A stretch of DNA of 64,000 nucleotides from an uncultured Dysosmobacter sp. (GTDB lineage: Bacteria; Bacillota; Clostridia; Oscillospirales; Oscillospiraceae), in contig CANQPD010000011.1 of NCBI GenBank assembly GCA_947625655.1, positions 1 through 64,000 of the forward strand. Reading direction: 5' to 3'. This document shows, one piece after another, positions 46,138-56,101 of the stretch. A model generated the notes under the pieces. It saw nothing but the letters and a program-made list of their open reading frames with translations. It did no database searches and was not told the DNA's origin. The position numbers were made by a program, and so were the translations under genes. Every line of letters starts with the position of its first letter. Position 1 is the first letter of the stretch.

Positions 46138-47511
46138 ATGCTGCCCATGACCGTAAAGGAGATCGCCGCCGCCGTGGACGGCGTGTGGTGGAATCCCCGG
46201 GAGGACGTCCCTGCCGTCTCCGCCGTGTGCACCGACAGCCGGAACATCACGTCGGGCTGTCTGTTCCTGCCCTGGGTAGGGGAGCGGTTCGACGGCCACG
46301 ATTTTATCGGCGCGGCGCTGGACGCCGGGGCGGCGGGCTGCCTGTGCGCCAAGCTGCCCACAGACCTGCGGGCGGATAAATTCTACATCAAGGTGGCGGA
46401 TACCCGGCTGGCCCTGCGGGCGCTGGCCGCCGCCTATCGGGATCGATTCAACATCCCCGTGGTCCAGATCACCGGCAGCGTGGGGAAGACCACCACCAAG
46501 GAGATGATCGCCGCCGTCCTGGGGACGAAGCTGCGGGTGCTGAAAACGCCGGAGAACTTCAACAACGACATCGGCACCCCCCTGACCCTGCTGGGCCTGG
46601 GGCCGGAGCATCAGGCGGCGGTCATCGAGACTGGCATGAACCACTTCGGGGAGATCGAATATCTGGGGGAGATGGTGCGGCCGGATATCGCCGTCATCTC
46701 CAACATCGGCGACGCCCACATTGAAAACCTGGGCAGCCGGGAGGGGATCTTGCGGGCGAAGTGCGAGATCTTTGCCCATTTGAAGAAGGACGGCCTCGCG
46801 GTGCTCAACGGCGACGACGCGCTGCTGGACACGGTCCGCGAGCCCTTCCGCACGGTGCGCTGCGGACAGTCCGAACACTGTCAGGCCCGGATCACGGAGA
46901 TCGCGGACCACGGGGTGGAGGGCATCACCTGCACAGTGGTCACGGCCCGGGACACCTATGCCCTGACCGTTCCCGCCCCCGGGGCCCACATGGCCTATTC
47001 CGCGTCTATCGCCGTGGCGGTGGGCGAGGAGCTGGGATTGAGCCGGGAAGAGATCGTGCGGGGCGTGGCGGCCTATGAGCCCTCCGGGTCCCGGATGCGG
47101 GTGATCCGCCTGCCGGGGGGCCGCATCCTTCTGGACGACTGCTATAACGCCAATCCCCAGTCCGTCACCGCGGCGCTGGAGGTGCTGGCAAAGACGGAGT
47201 GCGACCGCCGGGTGGCGGTGCTGGGCGACATGGGCGAGCTGGGGGCCCTGACGGACCAGGCCCATTACAACATGGGCGCCCTGGCGGCCATGCTGGGCAT
47301 CGACTTTGTGGCGGCCATCGGCACGAAAGCCGTCAAGATCGCGGACGGCGCCGCCCAGAGCGGCGGCGACGTGCTGCATTTTTCAACCAAGGAGGAGGCC
47401 ATCGGAGAGCTGCGGGAGCAGCTGGGACCGGGCACCGCCATGCTGGTGAAGGCGTCCCACGCCATGCACTTCGGCCAGCTGGTGGACCAATTGCGGGAGA
47501 CGTATGATTGA
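46138..47511 (+). CDS. murF: UDP-MurNAc-tripeptide-D-alanyl-D-alanine ligase
   Basis: The 457-aa protein starts four bases after the ddl stop. Mur ligase architecture is complete: an N-terminal UDP-binding domain, the ATP loop ITGSVGKTTTKEM (about 117), NFNNDIGTPLTLLGL, and the C-terminal DDCYNANPQSV...LGDMGELG. It adds D-Ala-D-Ala made by Ddl to the UDP-MurNAc-tripeptide, so the two neighbours perform consecutive steps. The start of the ABC-F gene overlaps its stop by eight bases. Confidence 0.96.
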   Translation: MLPMTVKEIAAAVDGVWWNPREDVPAVSAVCTDSRNITSGCLFLPWVGERFDGHDFIGAALDAGAAGCLCAKLPTDLRADKFYIKVADTRLALRALAAAYRDRFNIPVVQITGSVGKTTTKEMIAAVLGTKLRVLKTPENFNNDIGTPLTLLGLGPEHQAAVIETGMNHFGEIEYLGEMVRPDIAVISNIGDAHIENLGSREGILRAKCEIFAHLKKDGLAVLNGDDALLDTVREPFRTVRCGQSEHCQARITEIADHGVEGITCTVVTARDTYALTVPAPGAHMAYSASIAVAVGEELGLSREEIVRGVAAYEPSGSRMRVIRLPGGRILLDDCYNANPQSVTAALEVLAKTECDRRVAVLGDMGELGALTDQAHYNMGALAAMLGIDFVAAIGTKAVKIADGAAQSGGDVLHFSTKEEAIGELREQLGPGTAMLVKASHAMHFGQLVDQLRETYD

Positions 47512-49405
47512 GATACAGGTAAACGGCCTGGTCAAATCCTTTGAGGTGGGGCACAACGTGTTGGACGGCCTCACCTTTCAGGTCGACCAGGGCGAGCGGG
47601 TGGGACTGCTGGGCCGCAACGGCGCGGGCAAGACCACGCTCTTTAAGATACTGACCGGGGAGATCGGCTATGACGAGGGCCAGGTCACTGTGGGCCAGGG
47701 CCGCCGGGTGGGGCTGATCTCCCAGATCCCGGTGTACCCCGCGGGCTATACCGTGGAGGACGTGCTGCGCTCGGCCTTCGCCCGGCTGCACAGGCTGGCG
47801 GAGGAGATGGAGAGCCTGGCCGCCCGCATGGCGGAGGGGGAGACCGACCCCGCCATTTTGAAGCGCTACGGGGCGCTGAGCGAGAAGTTCGAGGTTTTCG
47901 GCGGCTACGACACCGATGTGGCGGTGAACAAGATCGCCAACGGCCTGTCCATTTCCCGGGAAATGCGCGCCCAGCTGTTCGACAGCCTGTCCGGCGGCGA
48001 GAAGACCCGGGTGAACCTGGGCCGTTTGATCCTGGAGGACACGGACATTTTGCTGCTGGACGAGCCCACCAACCACTTGGATCTCCACGCCACGGAGTGG
48101 CTGGAGGAGTATATCCGGGGCTTCCGGGGCACGGTGGTGGCCATCTCCCACGACCGTTATTTCCTGGACCGGGTGGTGACCCGGGTCATCGAGATCCAGG
48201 ACGGCAAGGCGGAATTTTACAGCGGGAACTACAGCTTTTACGCCGTGGAGAAGGAGCGCCGCTTCCAGGAGCGGATGCGCCAGTACGAAAAGGAACAGGC
48301 CAAGATCGAGCAGCTGGAAAAGGCGGCGGAGCAGCTGCGGCTGTGGGCCTTCCAGGGCATGGACAAGACCTACCGCCGGGCCATCTCCATGGAACGGCGC
48401 ATCGAGCGGATGCGGACCACTTCCAAGCCCACCAAGGCCCGGAAGATGGACGCCCGCTTCTCCACCGCCGAGTTCCACGGCGACGAGGTGCTGGGCATCC
48501 GCAATCTGGCCAAGTCCTACGGGGAAAAGCACCTGTTTGACGGCATCACCCTGAAGGTGGAGGGGGGCGAGCGCATCGCCCTCATCGGCGACAACGGCAC
48601 GGGGAAGTCCACCCTCATCAAGATGATCGTGGGAGAGCTGTACCCCGACGACGGCCGGATCAAGACCGGGCCCCAGGTGCGCATGGCCTATCTGCCCCAG
48701 ATCATCCACTTTGACCATCCGGACTGGAATCTGGTGGAGAACATGATGGCGGCGAAGAAGGGCCTTTCCGCCCAGTCCGCCCGCAACCGGCTGGCGGCCT
48801 ATGAATTCCGGGGCGAGGACGTGCTGAAGCCCGTGTCCGTCCTCTCCGGCGGCGAGCAGAGCCGGCTGCGGCTGTGCATGCTGATGGACGACGAGATCAA
48901 CTTTTTGATCCTGGACGAGCCCACCAACCACCTGGACATCGCGTCGAGAGAGTGGATCGAGGAGGCGGTGGAGGCCTATGACGGCACGCTGCTGTTCGTC
49001 AGCCATGACCGCTATTTCATCAACCGCTTCGCCACCCGCGTCTGGGAGCTGGCGGGGGAGACCATCACCGACTATCCCATGGGCTTTGCCCAGTACCGCC
49101 AGGTCAAGGCCCAGGAGGAGGCGGAAAAGGCAGAGACGCCAAAGCCCGTAAAGGAAAAGACCGTGACAGAACGCCCCCAGCGGGGAAATAAGGCCCAGCA
49201 GGCCGCCCGGCGGCAGCTGACCATCTGCGAGCGGGATATCGCCAAGACCGAGGAGCGTTTGGCGGCGCTGGACGCCGATATGGAGGCCGCCGCCTGCGAC
49301 TATGAGAAGCTCAATGAGCTGATGAAAGAGAAAGAGACCGTCCAGGCGGAGCTGGACGCGCTGTATGAAAAGTGGGAGAGTTTGAGTGAAGCGGCAGAAG
49401 GCTAA
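47504..49405 (+). CDS. ABC-F family ATPase
   Basis: The 633-aa soluble tandem ABC protein has two Walker A sites (GRNGAGKTT near 38, GDNGTGKST near 365) and two signature motifs (LSGGEKTRVNL, LSGGEQSRLRL). Both Walker B sites are followed by LDEPTNHLD. A charged linker between the domains is typical of ABC-F, and the C-terminal coiled coil is present. Such proteins act on the ribosome in translation or antibiotic protection. Which subfamily (for example YdiF or Uup) cannot be told by eye. Confidence 0.92.
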   Translation: MIEIQVNGLVKSFEVGHNVLDGLTFQVDQGERVGLLGRNGAGKTTLFKILTGEIGYDEGQVTVGQGRRVGLISQIPVYPAGYTVEDVLRSAFARLHRLAEEMESLAARMAEGETDPAILKRYGALSEKFEVFGGYDTDVAVNKIANGLSISREMRAQLFDSLSGGEKTRVNLGRLILEDTDILLLDEPTNHLDLHATEWLEEYIRGFRGTVVAISHDRYFLDRVVTRVIEIQDGKAEFYSGNYSFYAVEKERRFQERMRQYEKEQAKIEQLEKAAEQLRLWAFQGMDKTYRRAISMERRIERMRTTSKPTKARKMDARFSTAEFHGDEVLGIRNLAKSYGEKHLFDGITLKVEGGERIALIGDNGTGKSTLIKMIVGELYPDDGRIKTGPQVRMAYLPQIIHFDHPDWNLVENMMAAKKGLSAQSARNRLAAYEFRGEDVLKPVSVLSGGEQSRLRLCMLMDDEINFLILDEPTNHLDIASREWIEEAVEAYDGTLLFVSHDRYFINRFATRVWELAGETITDYPMGFAQYRQVKAQEEAEKAETPKPVKEKTVTERPQRGNKAQQAARRQLTICERDIAKTEERLAALDADMEAAACDYEKLNELMKEKETVQAELDALYEKWESLSEAAEG

Positions 49406-50213
49406 AGCGCGGAAAGGGATAAAAGTCTCCAGCTACCGGGGACGGAAACGGTATCGGTATCGGGAGCCGTGTTTGACAATCGCGGCAGTGGCCCTTCTGG
49501 CGGTGGCGGTACTGTGCCTCACCGTGCTGCCGGGCGCTCGCTTTTCCGGCTGGCTGGCCATTGCTCTGGTGGGCTTGTGCGCGCTGGTGTTTCTGCTGGG
49601 CCGCTGGGCGGAGCATTCCGATGCGGGGAAGCTGTGCCTGCGGATATTTTACGGGGTCCTGGCCGTGGGCCTGTGGCTGTTTCTGTCAGTGGAAGGCCTG
49701 CTGCTCTCCTACGGTGAGCGGGACAACACCGCCCTCCCGGTGGACGCGGTCATCGTCCTGGGGGCCGGGGTCAACGAGGAGACGCCGTCGCTGATCCTGC
49801 AAAGCCGCATCGACGCGGCGGCGGGCTATCTGGAAAAGCACCCGGATATCCCGGTGGTGCTCTCCGGCGGCCAGGGCCCGGGGGAGGACATCTCCGAGGC
49901 GGAGGCCATGTACCGGGCGCTGCGGTCCGGCGGGGAGGAGGACAGCCGGTATCTGCTGGAGGACAAGTCCACCAGCACGGCGGAAAATTTCGCTTTTTCC
50001 AAGGCCCTTCTGCAGGAAAACGGCGTGGACACGGATACGGCGGTCATCGCCGTGGTCACCAGTGATTTTCACTGCTTCCGGGCGCATCTGATCGCCCAGC
50101 GGGAGGGGCTGACGGAAGTTGACATCCCGGCGGAGGTCCCCTGGCGGCTGCTGGAGGTCAACTATTACATCCGGGAATTTTTCGCCCTGGGCAAGACTTT
50201 GGTATTTGATTGA
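49386..50213 (+). CDS. YdcF-type DUF218 membrane protein
   Basis: The 275-aa protein starts at GTG 49386, overlapping the ABC-F gene by 20 bases. Three membrane helices come first (about 30-120). The DUF218 domain follows: VDAVIVLGAGVNEETPS, RIDAAAGYLEKHPDIPVVLSGGQG, LLEDKSTSTAENFAFSK and VTSDFHCFRA. Members such as SanA/YdcF affect envelope integrity; the enzyme reaction is not settled. Confidence 0.88.
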   Translation: MKRQKAKARKGIKVSSYRGRKRYRYREPCLTIAAVALLAVAVLCLTVLPGARFSGWLAIALVGLCALVFLLGRWAEHSDAGKLCLRIFYGVLAVGLWLFLSVEGLLLSYGERDNTALPVDAVIVLGAGVNEETPSLILQSRIDAAAGYLEKHPDIPVVLSGGQGPGEDISEAEAMYRALRSGGEEDSRYLLEDKSTSTAENFAFSKALLQENGVDTDTAVIAVVTSDFHCFRAHLIAQREGLTEVDIPAEVPWRLLEVNYYIREFFALGKTLVFD

Positions 50214-50224
50214 GGTATCAGGAT

Positions 50225-50713
50225 ATGAACGATGTATTATGTATGTATTACTCCCGGACGGGCCATACCAAAAAGGCCATGGAGGAGATCGCCCAGGCCC
50301 TGGACGCCGAACTGGTGGAATTGCAGGACGGCGTGTCTCGGGGCGGCTTTGGCGGGTGGCTCCGCTGCGGCCTGGACGCCATGCGCCGCACCACGCCGCC
50401 CATCCGGCCCTTTGAGACAAAGCGGCCGCTGAAGGAGTACCGGCTGGTCATCGTCGGCTCCCCCGTCTGGGCGGGGCGGTGCAGCTCCCCGGTCCGGGAT
50501 TTTTTGAAGCGCAGCGGCAGGGAACTGCAAAACGCCGCGTATCTGGTCACCCGGGGCAGTGAGGAAAAGAGCGAGGAGGTCTTCGCGCAGATGGATCTGT
50601 ATACGCCCTGCGGCCACCGGGCCGCCGGTTCCCTGCGGAGCGGCTCTGTGGGCTATGCCTTCTGGCGGGAGGAATTTCTGCGGCAGGTGCGGGACTTTTT
50701 GGGGCAGCAATAG
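50225..50713 (+). CDS. flavodoxin family protein
   Basis: The 162-aa protein starts at ATG 50225 near GAGGT; an upstream TTG at 50210 is possible. The N-terminal phosphate-binding loop ([18 protein letters not shown]) and [21 protein letters not shown] fit flavodoxin-like FMN-binding proteins. It carries electrons or reduces a small partner in the cytoplasm. Role unassigned. Confidence 0.85.
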   Translation: MNDVLCMYYSRTGHTKKAMEEIAQALDAELVELQDGVSRGGFGGWLRCGLDAMRRTTPPIRPFETKRPLKEYRLVIVGSPVWAGRCSSPVRDFLKRSGRELQNAAYLVTRGSEEKSEEVFAQMDLYTPCGHRAAGSLRSGSVGYAFWREEFLRQVRDFLGQQ

Positions 50714-50759
50714 CGGGTTCCCTTTTCATTCGATCTTATGGAAGGAAGGGACGACGCCT

Positions 50760-51827
50760 TTGTTGGATAAACTAAGAGAACTGGCCCTGCGGCACGAGGA
50801 TCTGGAGGCCCAGTTGACGGACCCCGCCGTTTACGGCGACCCGGACCGGCTGCGGGCCATCAATCGGGAGCTGAAGGAGCTGGCGCCCGTTGCGGAGGCC
50901 TGGCACGCCCTGGAACAGGCGGAGCGGAGCCGGGCCGAGGCGGAGGCGCTGCTTCACGAGCCGGGCTTCCGGGAGCTGGCCCAGGAGGAGCTGTCCGCCG
51001 CCAAGGCGGAGATCCAGCGGCTCCGGGAGGAGCTGACGGTTCTGCTGCTGCCCAGGGACCCGGACGACAGCCGGGACGTGATCCTGGAGATCCGGGCGGG
51101 CACCGGCGGCGAGGAGGCCGCCCTGTTTGCCGCGTCCCTCCTGCGGATGTATACCATGTACGCCCAGGGCCGGGGCTGGAAGACGGATATCGTGAGCATG
51201 AACGAAACGGAGCTTGGCGGCGTGAAGGAGTGCAGCGTGCTGATCGAGGGAGAGGGCTCCTACGGCCGGCTGAAATTCGAGAGCGGCGTCCACCGGGTCC
51301 AGCGGGTGCCGGTGACGGAGGCCAGCGGGCGCATCCAGACCAGCGCCGCCACGGTGGCGGTGATGCGGTCGGCGGAGAGCGTGGAGGTGGAGCTGAATCC
51401 GGCGGACATCGAGATGCAGGTCTACCGCTCCAGCGGCGCGGGAGGCCAGCATGTCAACAAGACCTCCTCCGCCGTGCGGCTGATCCACAAGCCCACCGGC
51501 ACAGTGGTGGAGTGCCAGCAGGAGCGCAGCCAGTTCCAGAACCGGGACAAGGCCATGCGCATCCTGGCGTCCCGGCTGTATGAGGCGGAGCGGGAGAGGA
51601 CGGAGGCCGCCGCCGCCGCGGAGCGGAAAAGCCAGGTGGGCAGCGGCGACCGCAGCGAGCGCATCCGCACCTACAACTTCCCCCAGGGCCGGGTGACGGA
51701 CCACCGCATCGGATTGACGCTCTATAAGATCGACGCCATCATGGACGGCAATTTGGACGAGCTGATCGACGCCCTGGTGACGGCGGACCGGGCGGAAAAG
51801 CTGAAGGGCGGGGGAGAGCAGGCGTGA
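50760..51827 (+). CDS. prfA: peptide chain release factor 1
   Basis: The 355-aa protein terminates translation at UAA and UAG. The start is TTG 50760 (or 50763), nine bases after GAAGGAAGGG; no ATG serves. The stop-codon recognition PVT is near residue 184 ([10 protein letters not shown]) and the peptidyl-hydrolysis GGQ near 228 ([16 protein letters not shown]). It overlaps the next small gene (GTGA). Confidence 0.96.
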   Translation: MLDKLRELALRHEDLEAQLTDPAVYGDPDRLRAINRELKELAPVAEAWHALEQAERSRAEAEALLHEPGFRELAQEELSAAKAEIQRLREELTVLLLPRDPDDSRDVILEIRAGTGGEEAALFAASLLRMYTMYAQGRGWKTDIVSMNETELGGVKECSVLIEGEGSYGRLKFESGVHRVQRVPVTEASGRIQTSAATVAVMRSAESVEVELNPADIEMQVYRSSGAGGQHVNKTSSAVRLIHKPTGTVVECQQERSQFQNRDKAMRILASRLYEAERERTEAAAAAERKSQVGSGDRSERIRTYNFPQGRVTDHRIGLTLYKIDAIMDGNLDELIDALVTADRAEKLKGGGEQA

Positions 51828-52090
51828 GACGGCGGCTTTTACTGGCAGGCTGCGCGCTGGCCTGGGGGCTGACGGCCCTTTTCGGCGCGGCGGAGTTGTT
51901 TTTCATCTGCCGCTGGGTGTATGATGGGAGCTGTGCGGCGGGGAATCTGCGCGCGGCGGAGGACGTGGGGACGGCGGGCTTTTTGGCAATGATGCTGCTG
52001 CCCCTGTTCCTGCTGGCGCTGTGGTGCGCGGCCTGTGGAACGATTTCGTATCAAAAACGCGGCGGGCGGACGCCCGGTGAAAAGAGATAG
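51824..52090 (+). CDS. small two-helix membrane protein
   Basis: The 88-aa protein starts at GTG 51824, overlapping the prfA stop. Two hydrophobic helices ([24 protein letters not shown] and [22 protein letters not shown]) enclose a short polar loop, with a basic C-terminus. Not recognised. Coupled translation with prfA and tsaC-coaE suggests one transcript. Confidence 0.65.
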   Translation: MRRRLLLAGCALAWGLTALFGAAELFFICRWVYDGSCAAGNLRAAEDVGTAGFLAMMLLPLFLLALWCAACGTISYQKRGGRTPGEKR

Positions 52091-52101
52091 AGGCGAACGA
52101 T

Positions 52102-53772
52102 ATGCAGACGATTTATTATGACCTGCGGGACACCAAGGGGCAGCAGAAGGAGATCGAGGAGAAGATCTCCGCCGCCGCCAAGATCCTGCGGGAGGGGGGC
52201 CTTGTGGCCATCCCCACGGAGACAGTGTACGGCCTGGGGGCCAACGGCCTGGACGCCAAAGCGGTGCGCCGCATCTTTGAGGCCAAGGGGCGGCCCCAGG
52301 ACAACCCCCTGATCCTCCACGTCACGGGGCCCCAGTGGCTGCCCCGGTACTGCCGGGACATCCCGCCCATGGCCTATGTGCTGGCCCGGAAGTTCTGGCC
52401 CGGCCCGCTGACCATGATCTTAAAGCGCCGTGACGTGGTGCCTGACGAGACCACGGCGGGGCTGGACACCGTGGGCGTCCGCTGCCCCAATCACCCCGTG
52501 ACCCTGGCCATCATCCGGGAGGCGGGGGTGCCCATCGCGGCGCCCAGCGCCAACACCTCCGGCCGGCCCAGCTGCACCACGGCCCAGTCGGTCATGGAGG
52601 ACATGAGCGACAAGATCGAGGGCGTGGTGGACGGCGGCCCCTGCGCGGTGGGCGTGGAGTCCACCATCCTGGACCTGACCTGCGACCCGCCCCGGCTGCT
52701 GCGCCCCGGCGGGCTGCCGGTGGAGGCGCTGGAGCAGCTGATCGGCCCCATCGCGGTGGACAAGGCGGTCACCGGCGTCCTTCCGGAGGGGGAAAAGCCC
52801 CGGGCCCCCGGCATGAAATACCGCCACTACGCCCCCAAGGCCCCCGTTACCGTGGTCACCGGCGCGCCGGAGGCCTCCGCACGGGAGATCCAGCGGCGGG
52901 TGGGACCCGGTTCCGGCGTCATCTGCTTTGACGAGTACGCCGGGCTGTTTTCGGAGCAGGTGGTTCACAGCCTGGGGCCCAGCGCCGACAAGCAGATCCA
53001 GGCCCAGCGGGTGTTCGATGCCCTGCGGACCTTTGACGGCAGCCCCGTGACGGAGATCTATGCCCAGTGCCCGGACAGCCGGGGGCTGGGGCTGGCGGTG
53101 GGCAACCGCCTGAAAAAGGCCGCCGGCTTCCACATCATTGAGGCGGACAGCCTGCGGATCATCCTGGGCATCACCGGCTGCACCGGCGCGGGCAAGACCA
53201 GCGCGCTGGAAGCCATCCGGGATCTGGGGGGCACCATCATCGACTGCGACGCGGTGTACCATGAGATGCTGGATGAGAACCAGGAGCTGCGGAACGCCAT
53301 CAACGCCAGTTTTCCCGGCGTGTTCGGCGCCGACGGCAGGCTGGACCGGAAAAAGCTGGGGCAGGAGGTCTTTGCCAAAAAGGACCGGCTGGCAAGGCTG
53401 AACGGCATCGTGTTCCGCTTTTTGATCCCGGAGATCGAGCGCCGTGTGGAGAATACCGGGGACGGCCTTTACGCCATCGACGCCATCAACCTGCTGGAGA
53501 GCGGGCTGGACCGGCTGTGCGACCGCACCATCGCGGTGACGGCCCCGGTGGAGCTGCGGGTCCGGCGCATCATGGCCCGGGACAACATCACGGAGCAGTA
53601 CGCCCGCCTCCGCATCTCCGCCCAGAGACCGGATGAGTATTACCGGAGCAAGTGCGACTGCGAGCTGGGCAACAGCCTGGAGAGCCCCGAGGAGTTCCGG
53701 GAGGAGGCCAGGAAGTTTTTCGTCCGTCTGCTGGAGACCATCAAGGAGGAGAAGCGGCACGGAGCCCGGTGA
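52102..53772 (+). CDS. fused threonylcarbamoyl-AMP synthase - dephospho-CoA kinase
   Basis: The 556-aa two-domain protein starts after AAAAGAG-type spacing 11 bases beyond the preceding gene. Residues 1-about 345 are TsaC/Sua5 with its C-terminal domain: GLVAIPTETVYGLGANG, FWPGPLTMIL, APSANTSGRPS, KYRHYAPKAPV. They make threonylcarbamoyl-AMP for tRNA t6A. Residues about 352-556 are CoaE: P-loop GITGCTGAGKT, DCDAVYHEML, IDAINLLESGL and RRIMARDNITEQYARLRI. CoaE phosphorylates dephospho-CoA in the last CoA step. The fusion has no stop or start between the two. Confidence 0.93.
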   Translation: MQTIYYDLRDTKGQQKEIEEKISAAAKILREGGLVAIPTETVYGLGANGLDAKAVRRIFEAKGRPQDNPLILHVTGPQWLPRYCRDIPPMAYVLARKFWPGPLTMILKRRDVVPDETTAGLDTVGVRCPNHPVTLAIIREAGVPIAAPSANTSGRPSCTTAQSVMEDMSDKIEGVVDGGPCAVGVESTILDLTCDPPRLLRPGGLPVEALEQLIGPIAVDKAVTGVLPEGEKPRAPGMKYRHYAPKAPVTVVTGAPEASAREIQRRVGPGSGVICFDEYAGLFSEQVVHSLGPSADKQIQAQRVFDALRTFDGSPVTEIYAQCPDSRGLGLAVGNRLKKAAGFHIIEADSLRIILGITGCTGAGKTSALEAIRDLGGTIIDCDAVYHEMLDENQELRNAINASFPGVFGADGRLDRKKLGQEVFAKKDRLARLNGIVFRFLIPEIERRVENTGDGLYAIDAINLLESGLDRLCDRTIAVTAPVELRVRRIMARDNITEQYARLRISAQRPDEYYRSKCDCELGNSLESPEEFREEARKFFVRLLETIKEEKRHGAR

Positions 53773-53808
53773 GGGCCCCGGGACGGCCGAGAAAAGGAGG
53801 AAACACAC

Positions 53809-55215
53809 ATGGAGAAGTCTGAGATCAAGGAACTGAAGGAAAAGCTGTTCTCCACCCAAAAGAACGGCTATGACAAGATCGGCAAAGAGGAACTGGCGGA
53901 CATGGAGGGTTACTGCGCCGGCTATATGGCCTTTCTGGACGCTGGCAAGACCGAGCGCCTGTGCGCCGCTGAAGCCGTCCGCCTGGCGGAGGAGAAGGGC
54001 TACCGGCCCTATACCCGGGGCATGGAGGTGAAGCCGGGGGACAGGCTGTACGTCTGCAACCGGGGCAAGGCGGTCATGCTGGCCCACATCGGGCAGAAGA
54101 GCCTGGGCGAGGGCGCGCAGATCACCGCCGCCCACATCGACTCCCCCCGGCTGGACCTGAAGCCCAACCCCCTGTACGAGGACAGTGAGCTGGCCTTTTT
54201 CAAGACCCACTATTACGGAGGCATCCGCAAGTACCAGTGGGTGACCATCCCCCTGGAGCTCCACGGCGTGGCGGCTTTGAAGGACGGGACCAGCGTCACG
54301 GTGAACATCGGTGCCGACCCCGGAGATCCCAGGCTGGTCATCACCGACCTGCTGCCCCATCTGGGGGCGGAGCAGAGCAAGAAGCCCCTGGCCAGTGCCA
54401 TCCCCGGCGAGACGCTGAACCTGCTGCTGGGCAGCCGCCCCATCGGGGACGAGGAGGACACCGGCCGAGTGAAGCTGGCGGTGATGAAGCTGCTGAACGA
54501 GAAGTACGGCATCACCGAGGACGATTTCACATCTGCCGAGCTGGAGGCCGTCCCGGCGGTGAACGCCACGGACATCGGCCTGGACCGCAGCATGATCGGC
54601 GCCTACGGCCACGACGACCGGGTGTGCGCCTATGCCGCCCTGAAGGCCCTGCTGGACCTGGAGGAGACCCCCGCCAAGACCGCCGTCTGCGTCCTGGCGG
54701 ACAAGGAGGAGATCGGCTCCGACGGCGTGACGGGCATGCAGTCCGCTGCCTTCGACACCTTTATGGAGGACCTGTGCGCCGCCCAGGATGTCCCCGTCCG
54801 GGCGTGCTTTGAGAAGTCCTTCTGCCTCAGCGCCGACGTGACGGCGGCCTATGACCCCGACTACGCGGACGTGTATGAGAAGCGGAACGCCGCCTATCTC
54901 AACTACGGCATCGGCCTTTGCAAGTACACCGGCGCCCGGGGCAAGTCCGGGGCCTCCGACGCCGACGCGGAGACGGTGGCCTATGTCCGGCGGCTGTTCG
55001 ACGACGCGGGCGTTGTCTGGCAGATCGCGGAGCTGGGCAAGGTGGACGCCGGCGGCGGCGGCACCGTGGCCATGTATATGGCGAACCGGAACATCACCAC
55101 CCTGGACGCCGGCGTGCCGGTTCTCAGCATGCACTCCCCCTTCGAGACCGTGGCGAAGCTGGACTGCTGGGAGACCTACAAGGGTATGAAGGCCGTCTAC
55201 AGGGCGGAAAAATAA
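53809..55215 (+). CDS. M18 family zinc aminopeptidase
   Basis: The 468-aa protein starts after AAAAGGAGG. Zinc-binding M18 signatures: AAHIDSPRLDLKPNPLYED, YYGGIRKYQWVTIPLELHG, YGHDDRVCAYAALKALLDL, ADKEEIGSDGVTGMQ and late SMHSPFE. It cleaves N-terminal residues from peptides in the cytoplasm, probably in peptide recycling. It is followed by the MITE-like element. Confidence 0.93.
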   Translation: MEKSEIKELKEKLFSTQKNGYDKIGKEELADMEGYCAGYMAFLDAGKTERLCAAEAVRLAEEKGYRPYTRGMEVKPGDRLYVCNRGKAVMLAHIGQKSLGEGAQITAAHIDSPRLDLKPNPLYEDSELAFFKTHYYGGIRKYQWVTIPLELHGVAALKDGTSVTVNIGADPGDPRLVITDLLPHLGAEQSKKPLASAIPGETLNLLLGSRPIGDEEDTGRVKLAVMKLLNEKYGITEDDFTSAELEAVPAVNATDIGLDRSMIGAYGHDDRVCAYAALKALLDLEETPAKTAVCVLADKEEIGSDGVTGMQSAAFDTFMEDLCAAQDVPVRACFEKSFCLSADVTAAYDPDYADVYEKRNAAYLNYGIGLCKYTGARGKSGASDADAETVAYVRRLFDDAGVVWQIAELGKVDAGGGGTVAMYMANRNITTLDAGVPVLSMHSPFETVAKLDCWETYKGMKAVYRAEK

Positions 55216-55220
55216 TCAGT

Positions 55221-55489
55221 GAGGGCCGCCCTTGGCGGCCCTCTCAGCTTGTCGAAAACCTCTGTTTGGAGAAAAAGTGTTCCGTTTCGCAGGGGGAGTA
55301 CGAGGGGGCGGGAGCCCACTCGTGTTGAATCGAATGCCTGCAAAAAGCCTGCGGCAGCAGCCCGTTGCGCCGCATCGCGGCTGCTTTTTGGGCTGCGAAG
55401 CAGACAAAAAAGCGAGGCATTTTTCAGGCTGTCGAAAAAGTCCAGCGGACTTTTTCGACAGCCTGAGAGGGCCGCCAAGGGCGGCCCTC
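55221..55489. repeat. MITE-like element with hairpin-bearing terminal inverted repeats
   Basis: The termini (55221-55257 and the complement of 55453-55489) agree over about 37 bases with two or three changes. Each terminus is itself a 10-bp hairpin (GAGGGCCGCC/GGCGGCCCTC). A 19-bp perfect stem with a 3-nt loop (CAGGCTGTCGAAAAAGTCC, 55425-55465) adjoins the right end. There is no coding capacity. It sits in an intergenic gap, as miniature transposable repeats do. Its mobilising transposase is not in the window. Confidence 0.75.
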
Positions 55490-55553
55490 TGTCTTTGTCT
55501 ATCGGCGATTTGCCCACGAAGGGCGGACATCCGGGCGAAAGTTTCCCCGTTTT

Positions 55554-55577
55554 CCCCAAAAGAAATTTGGGGTTTTT
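55554..55577 (+). terminator. terminator-like hairpin before the ACT gene
   Basis: CCCCAAA pairs with TTTGGGG (55566-55572), then TTTTT, about 70 bases before the ACT-hom-lysC operon. It may be a terminator for upstream transcription or an attenuator. Confidence 0.65.
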
Positions 55578-55648
55578 GGTTGCGCCGGGGACAAAAATGT
55601 AGTAGGATAAGCAAGTCAAAAGACAAATGACCACAGGGGGTGGACGAA

Positions 55649-56089
55649 ATGGCGAAAACCATTAAGTATTACATCGTGGCGGCGGACGCGCTGCCGGAGA
55701 TCTTCGTCAAGGTGGCGGAGGCCAAGCGGATGATGCAGACCGGCGAGGCGGACACCGTGGGCGCCGCCACCAGGCTGGCGGGCATCAGCCGCAGCGCGTT
55801 TTACAAGTACAAGGACTCCGTGCAGCCCTTCAACGACATGAAGTCGGAGCACATCATCACCTTCCAGGCGATGCTGAAGGACACCGCCGGCGTGCTGTCC
55901 CGGGTGCTGTCGGTGTTTGCCGCCTCCGGGGCCAACATCCTCACCATCAACCAGTCCATTCCCACCAACGGCTGCGCGGCGGTGACCATCTCCGCCGAGA
56001 CCAGCGAGATGGAGGAGTCTCTGGAGCAGCTTTTGACGGACGCGGCAGCGCTGAACGGCGTGGTGAAATTTGAGATCCTGGCAGGCTAA
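55649..56089 (+). CDS. ACT-domain protein (PheB/UPF0735 type)
   Basis: The 146-aa protein starts at ATG 55649 after GGGGGTGG. The N-terminal part has a helix-turn-helix-like pattern (GAATRLAGISRSAFYKYKDSV). The C-terminal ACT domain (IITFQAMLKDTAGVLSRVLSVFAASGANILTINQSIP) binds a small amino acid. It heads the hom-lysC genes with 12 bases to hom, so it may sense threonine or a related amino acid to regulate the branch. Confidence 0.88.
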   Translation: MAKTIKYYIVAADALPEIFVKVAEAKRMMQTGEADTVGAATRLAGISRSAFYKYKDSVQPFNDMKSEHIITFQAMLKDTAGVLSRVLSVFAASGANILTINQSIPTNGCAAVTISAETSEMEESLEQLLTDAAALNGVVKFEILAG

Positions 56090-56101
56090 AGGAGAGAGGA
56101 C

